15,138 bases of DNA. Source: Hyphomonas sp. UBA5111. Its GTDB lineage: Bacteria > Pseudomonadota > Alphaproteobacteria > Caulobacterales > Hyphomonadaceae. Position numbers and translations under genes: made by a program. Under the pieces are notes generated by a model. That model saw only the letters and a list, made by a program, of their open reading frames with translations. It had not been told where the DNA came from and did not search any database. This document shows positions 12,617-15,138 of the stretch, piece after piece. Location of the stretch: assembly GCA_002414505.1 (NCBI GenBank), contig DHZF01000006.1, positions 1 to 15,138 of the forward strand, read 5' to 3'. The first letter of the stretch is position 1; each line of letters starts with the position of its first letter.

Positions 12617-14629
12617 ATGCGAAATATCTCCGACATCAAGCACTATCGGACCATGCTCCAGAACGCACGAACGCTGGAAGAGGCGGTCGTGATGGAGCAG
12701 ATGCGCGCAACATCCAAGAACCTTTCCGCATTGTATGCGATGCTGTGCGTGGCCTCGCTGTCGCTGGGCATGAGCTTCCTCGAATATGCGCCGCTCTACC
12801 TGACATTGGGCCTGCCTTGCCTGTTCATTGTGGCCAGTATCCTTCGGATCAATCACTGGCGGGATTCCCAGATCGAGTTCACCGATCCGGTGCGGGCCAA
12901 ACGCGATTTCGCCGTCATGGAATATGGCTCGCTGATCATCTTCGCGATCCTGGGCGTCTGGATTGCCATGCTATGGCCCTATGCCATTGGTCGCCAGGAA
13001 GCGCAGCTGGCGGTGTTCACCTGCCTGATCGGTTCCGTCGCCATGATGTGTTCGATGCCTCGGCCGAGGATCGTGGCGATTGGCCTGGGAGGGACGCTGA
13101 TCGTCTTCTGTCTCGTCTTCGTGCTGCATGATCCGCATTTCTATGGGTTCCTGGCCGTGCCAATGGCGGTGTCGTATGGCGTCTTCTTCAAAGTGTCCTT
13201 CAGCTACAAGCAGCGCATCGTGGAATCGGTGATGCTGCACAATGAACTCATCTCGGAAAACGAGCGGGCCTCGGGCCTCGCCGAATCCAACCGGTTTCTG
13301 GCCCTGTCCGATACGCTGACCGGCCTGCCGAACCGGCGCCGCTTCTTCGAGCAGATCAATCTCTTCTTCGAGCGCTGCCCGGATGGCGAGCTGCCGATTG
13401 TCGGCCTCGTCGACCTGGATGGCTTCAAGCCGCTGAATGACGTGTTCGGCCATTCTGCCGGCGATGCCGTCCTGGTGGAAACCGCCAACCGGATGAAGCT
13501 GGCCGCGACCCGGTATGGCGGCGCGGTGGCGCGCCTTGGCGGAGACGAGTTTGCCTATGTCCTGCCGTGGAATACGTCGCGGGACGATGCGATGAAATTC
13601 TCCCAGGAACTGGTCGCCTCGATCAGCAATCCGGTTGTCCTGCCCAGCAGCGACATCAGCCGCGTGTCGGCTTCTGTGGGCCTGTCCTCGCGCAGTTTTG
13701 AAGTCGCCTCGGCGAAGGACCTTCTGGAGCAGGCGGACTTCGCCCTGTTCCGGGCGAAGGAATCCGTTGCCGGCCCGGTGGTGGAATTCTCCTCCCACCA
13801 TGCCGCCAGCAAACGGCGCGAAGTGCTGGTGCACCAAGCGTTCAAGAATGCCGACCTCGACAAGGAAATCCACCTTGTCTACCAGCCGATCATCGACACG
13901 CGGGATGGCGCCATCCGCCGCTGCGAAGCGCTGGCGCGCTGGGACAGTCCGGAAATCGGCATGGTGCCGCCGGGCGAGTTCGTGCCGATTGCTGAAAAAG
14001 CCGGCATGACCCAGGAAATGACGCTGGCCGTGTTCCGCAAGGTGATTGCCCAGCTGAAAGTATGGCCGGACACTGCGCGCATTGCCGTGAACCTGTCCGC
14101 GCAGGACGTGAACAGCCGGCAGTGTACGGACCTGCTGGCCTCGATGCTGATCCGCCAGTCGCCGAGCCTGCGCAAGCGCATCTCGATCGAAGTCACGGAA
14201 TCCTCGCTGCTGACGGACTTCTCGGAAGTGCACAGCAACCTCCTGAAATTCCGCGAACTGGGCGTGAAGATTGCGCTCGATGATTTCGGAACAGGCTTCT
14301 CCTCCCTGCGATACCTCCAGGAACTGGAGTTCGACATCGTCAAGATCGACCGCAGCTTTATCTCGTCGATCGAGTATAATCAGAAGAGTTTCGGGCTTGT
14401 GCGGACGATCAGCCGCCTTTGCCGGTCGCTGTCGATTGCCTGTGTGGCGGAAGGCGTGGAGACCCGCGAGGAACTGGACCATGTTCGCACCGCCGGATGC
14501 CACCTCGTTCAGGGCTATATCTTCACCAAGCCCCTGATGGCCGAGAAGATGCTGCCTTACCTGACCGGCGAGTTGAAGTTCGACGGCATGGGGTCCATGC
14601 TGTCGGTCCCGACCCAGGTTGTTGCCTGA
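12617..14629 (+). CDS. Membrane GGDEF-EAL cyclic-di-GMP enzyme
   Basis: A 670-residue inner-membrane protein controlling cyclic-di-GMP. Six hydrophobic segments occupy about residues 37-55, 58-77, 103-121, 128-146, 150-171 and 174-192, and a linker helix leads to the GGDEF domain (about 225-390). The GGDEF motif is intact at 308-312. The position of the RxxD inhibitory site reads RYGG (299-302), so product inhibition is probably absent. The EAL domain (about 400-650) keeps Glu437 (EAL), Asn492 (NLS), Glu525 (IEVTE), Asp555-Asp556 (DDFGTG), Lys576 (KID), Glu612 (EGVE) and Gln632. Phosphodiesterase activity is therefore likely, and cyclase or GTP-sensing activity possible. No known sensory domain name fits the membrane part. 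The start is the first in-frame ATG; its Shine-Dalgarno is weak. Confidence 0.93.
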   Translation: MRNISDIKHYRTMLQNARTLEEAVVMEQMRATSKNLSALYAMLCVASLSLGMSFLEYAPLYLTLGLPCLFIVASILRINHWRDSQIEFTDPVRAKRDFAVMEYGSLIIFAILGVWIAMLWPYAIGRQEAQLAVFTCLIGSVAMMCSMPRPRIVAIGLGGTLIVFCLVFVLHDPHFYGFLAVPMAVSYGVFFKVSFSYKQRIVESVMLHNELISENERASGLAESNRFLALSDTLTGLPNRRRFFEQINLFFERCPDGELPIVGLVDLDGFKPLNDVFGHSAGDAVLVETANRMKLAATRYGGAVARLGGDEFAYVLPWNTSRDDAMKFSQELVASISNPVVLPSSDISRVSASVGLSSRSFEVASAKDLLEQADFALFRAKESVAGPVVEFSSHHAASKRREVLVHQAFKNADLDKEIHLVYQPIIDTRDGAIRRCEALARWDSPEIGMVPPGEFVPIAEKAGMTQEMTLAVFRKVIAQLKVWPDTARIAVNLSAQDVNSRQCTDLLASMLIRQSPSLRKRISIEVTESSLLTDFSEVHSNLLKFRELGVKIALDDFGTGFSSLRYLQELEFDIVKIDRSFISSIEYNQKSFGLVRTISRLCRSLSIACVAEGVETREELDHVRTAGCHLVQGYIFTKPLMAEKMLPYLTGELKFDGMGSMLSVPTQVVA

Positions 14630-14731
14630 CCAACCTCGCCCGGCAAGGCAAATTTCTTGTTACCGCCCGCCTCATGCTCATGCTATGGAAACAGCAGGGA
14701 CGCCTGAAAGGCTGTGGAGGGAACAAATCCA

Positions 14732-15138
14732 ATGACACTATCCGTTATCAGCGCCGGTTTCGGGCGCACAGGCACCATGTCGCTCAAACTGGCGCTTGAG
14801 CAACTTGGCTTCGGGCCGTGCCATCACATGATCGAAGTCATCGAGAATGGCGAGGCACAGGTTCCGCTCTGGAATGCTGCGCTGGCGGGCGCGCCAGACT
14901 TCGGCGCAATTTATGACGGCTACAACTCCGCCGTGGACTGGCCGACCGCGGCCTTCTGGCAGGAGACGGCCGAGGCCTATCCGGACGCGAAGATCATCCT
15001 CTCCACGCGCTCGCCCGAGAGCTGGTACAGCAGTATTTCCGAGACCATTCTTGCCACCGTCTGGGCGCCGGAGACCTGGCCGCCGCAAGCGACCGAATGG
15101 TTCCGCATGGTGACGAAAGTGCTGGAGCGCAGCTTTGG
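14732..15138 (+). CDS. Sulfotransferase-family protein, N-terminal part (cut by window edge)
   Basis: The first 135 residues of a P-loop sulfotransferase-like protein. GFGRTGTMSLK at residues 9-19 is the 5'-phosphosulfate binding loop, and IILSTRSPESWYSS at 88-101 is the expected 3'-phosphate binding strand with Arg93. These features and the block HHMIEV and WPTAAFW point to the Sulfotransfer_4 group, whose substrates are mostly unknown. GGAGGG lies about 11 nt before the ATG. It follows the GGDEF-EAL gene on the same strand after 102 bp, in which I see no clear terminator or promoter. The C-terminal half is outside the window. Confidence 0.85.
   Translation, partial: MTLSVISAGFGRTGTMSLKLALEQLGFGPCHHMIEVIENGEAQVPLWNAALAGAPDFGAIYDGYNSAVDWPTAAFWQETAEAYPDAKIILSTRSPESWYSSISETILATVWAPETWPPQATEWFRMVTKVLERSF

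Noticed and set aside
12971..14503. 510-codon open frame antisense to the GGDEF-EAL gene
   Set aside because: It mirrors a gene with fully conserved motifs; the translation is Arg/His/Gln-rich with no recognisable domain, as expected from GC-rich codon use.

Overview
The window is about 15.1 kb of GC-rich, gene-dense chromosome from an alphaproteobacterium. Supporting points are the panB / YfgM-like / bamB / der order, a metal-independent KdsA, a DUF3297 protein, an NnrU protein and an ArfB with a basic tail. A marine or freshwater Hyphomonadaceae-type or Caulobacterales-type host would fit, but the sequence alone does not settle the family. I see no insertion sequence, phage gene, CRISPR array, tRNA or rRNA gene.

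Layout, left to right. (1) Positions 1-2449, all on the minus strand: kdsA -> GNAT acetyltransferase -> RluE-type pseudouridine synthase -> MscS-type channel (cut by the left edge). The first three are joined by 4-bp stop/start overlaps. (2) Positions 2450-2894: a 445-bp gap without a conventional gene. It holds two minus-strand intrinsic terminators and, between them, a 26-codon ORF with an exceptionally strong Shine-Dalgarno sequence. This looks like a separate small transcription unit and is the most unusual item here. (3) Positions 2895-4071: an exported His/Arg/Gly-rich RcnB-like protein (minus), divergent from the ribosome-rescue hydrolase arfB (plus). (4) Positions 4078-6398, minus: an exported Acg-type nitroreductase followed by arsM (arsenite methyltransferase). 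(5) Positions 6485-11073, minus: panB -> YfgM-like TPR protein -> bamB -> der, covering pantothenate synthesis, envelope protein handling and ribosome assembly. (6) Positions 11143-12446, minus: DUF3297 protein -> NnrU-family membrane protein -> GFA-family zinc protein. (7) Positions 12617-15138, plus: a six-TM GGDEF-EAL cyclic-di-GMP enzyme, then a sulfotransferase-family gene cut by the right edge.

Most of the content is ordinary housekeeping. KdsA (Kdo for LPS), BamB (outer-membrane protein assembly) and the YfgM-like protein serve the envelope. RluE, Der and ArfB act on the ribosome or its stalled complexes. ArsM, the nitroreductase, the GFA protein and the RcnB-like protein look like stress or detoxification genes. 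Points worth a second look are the small transcription unit at 2541-2718, a Ser in place of Asn in the second G4 motif of Der, a hairpin over the NnrU ribosome binding site, and several perfect palindromes in 5' leaders.
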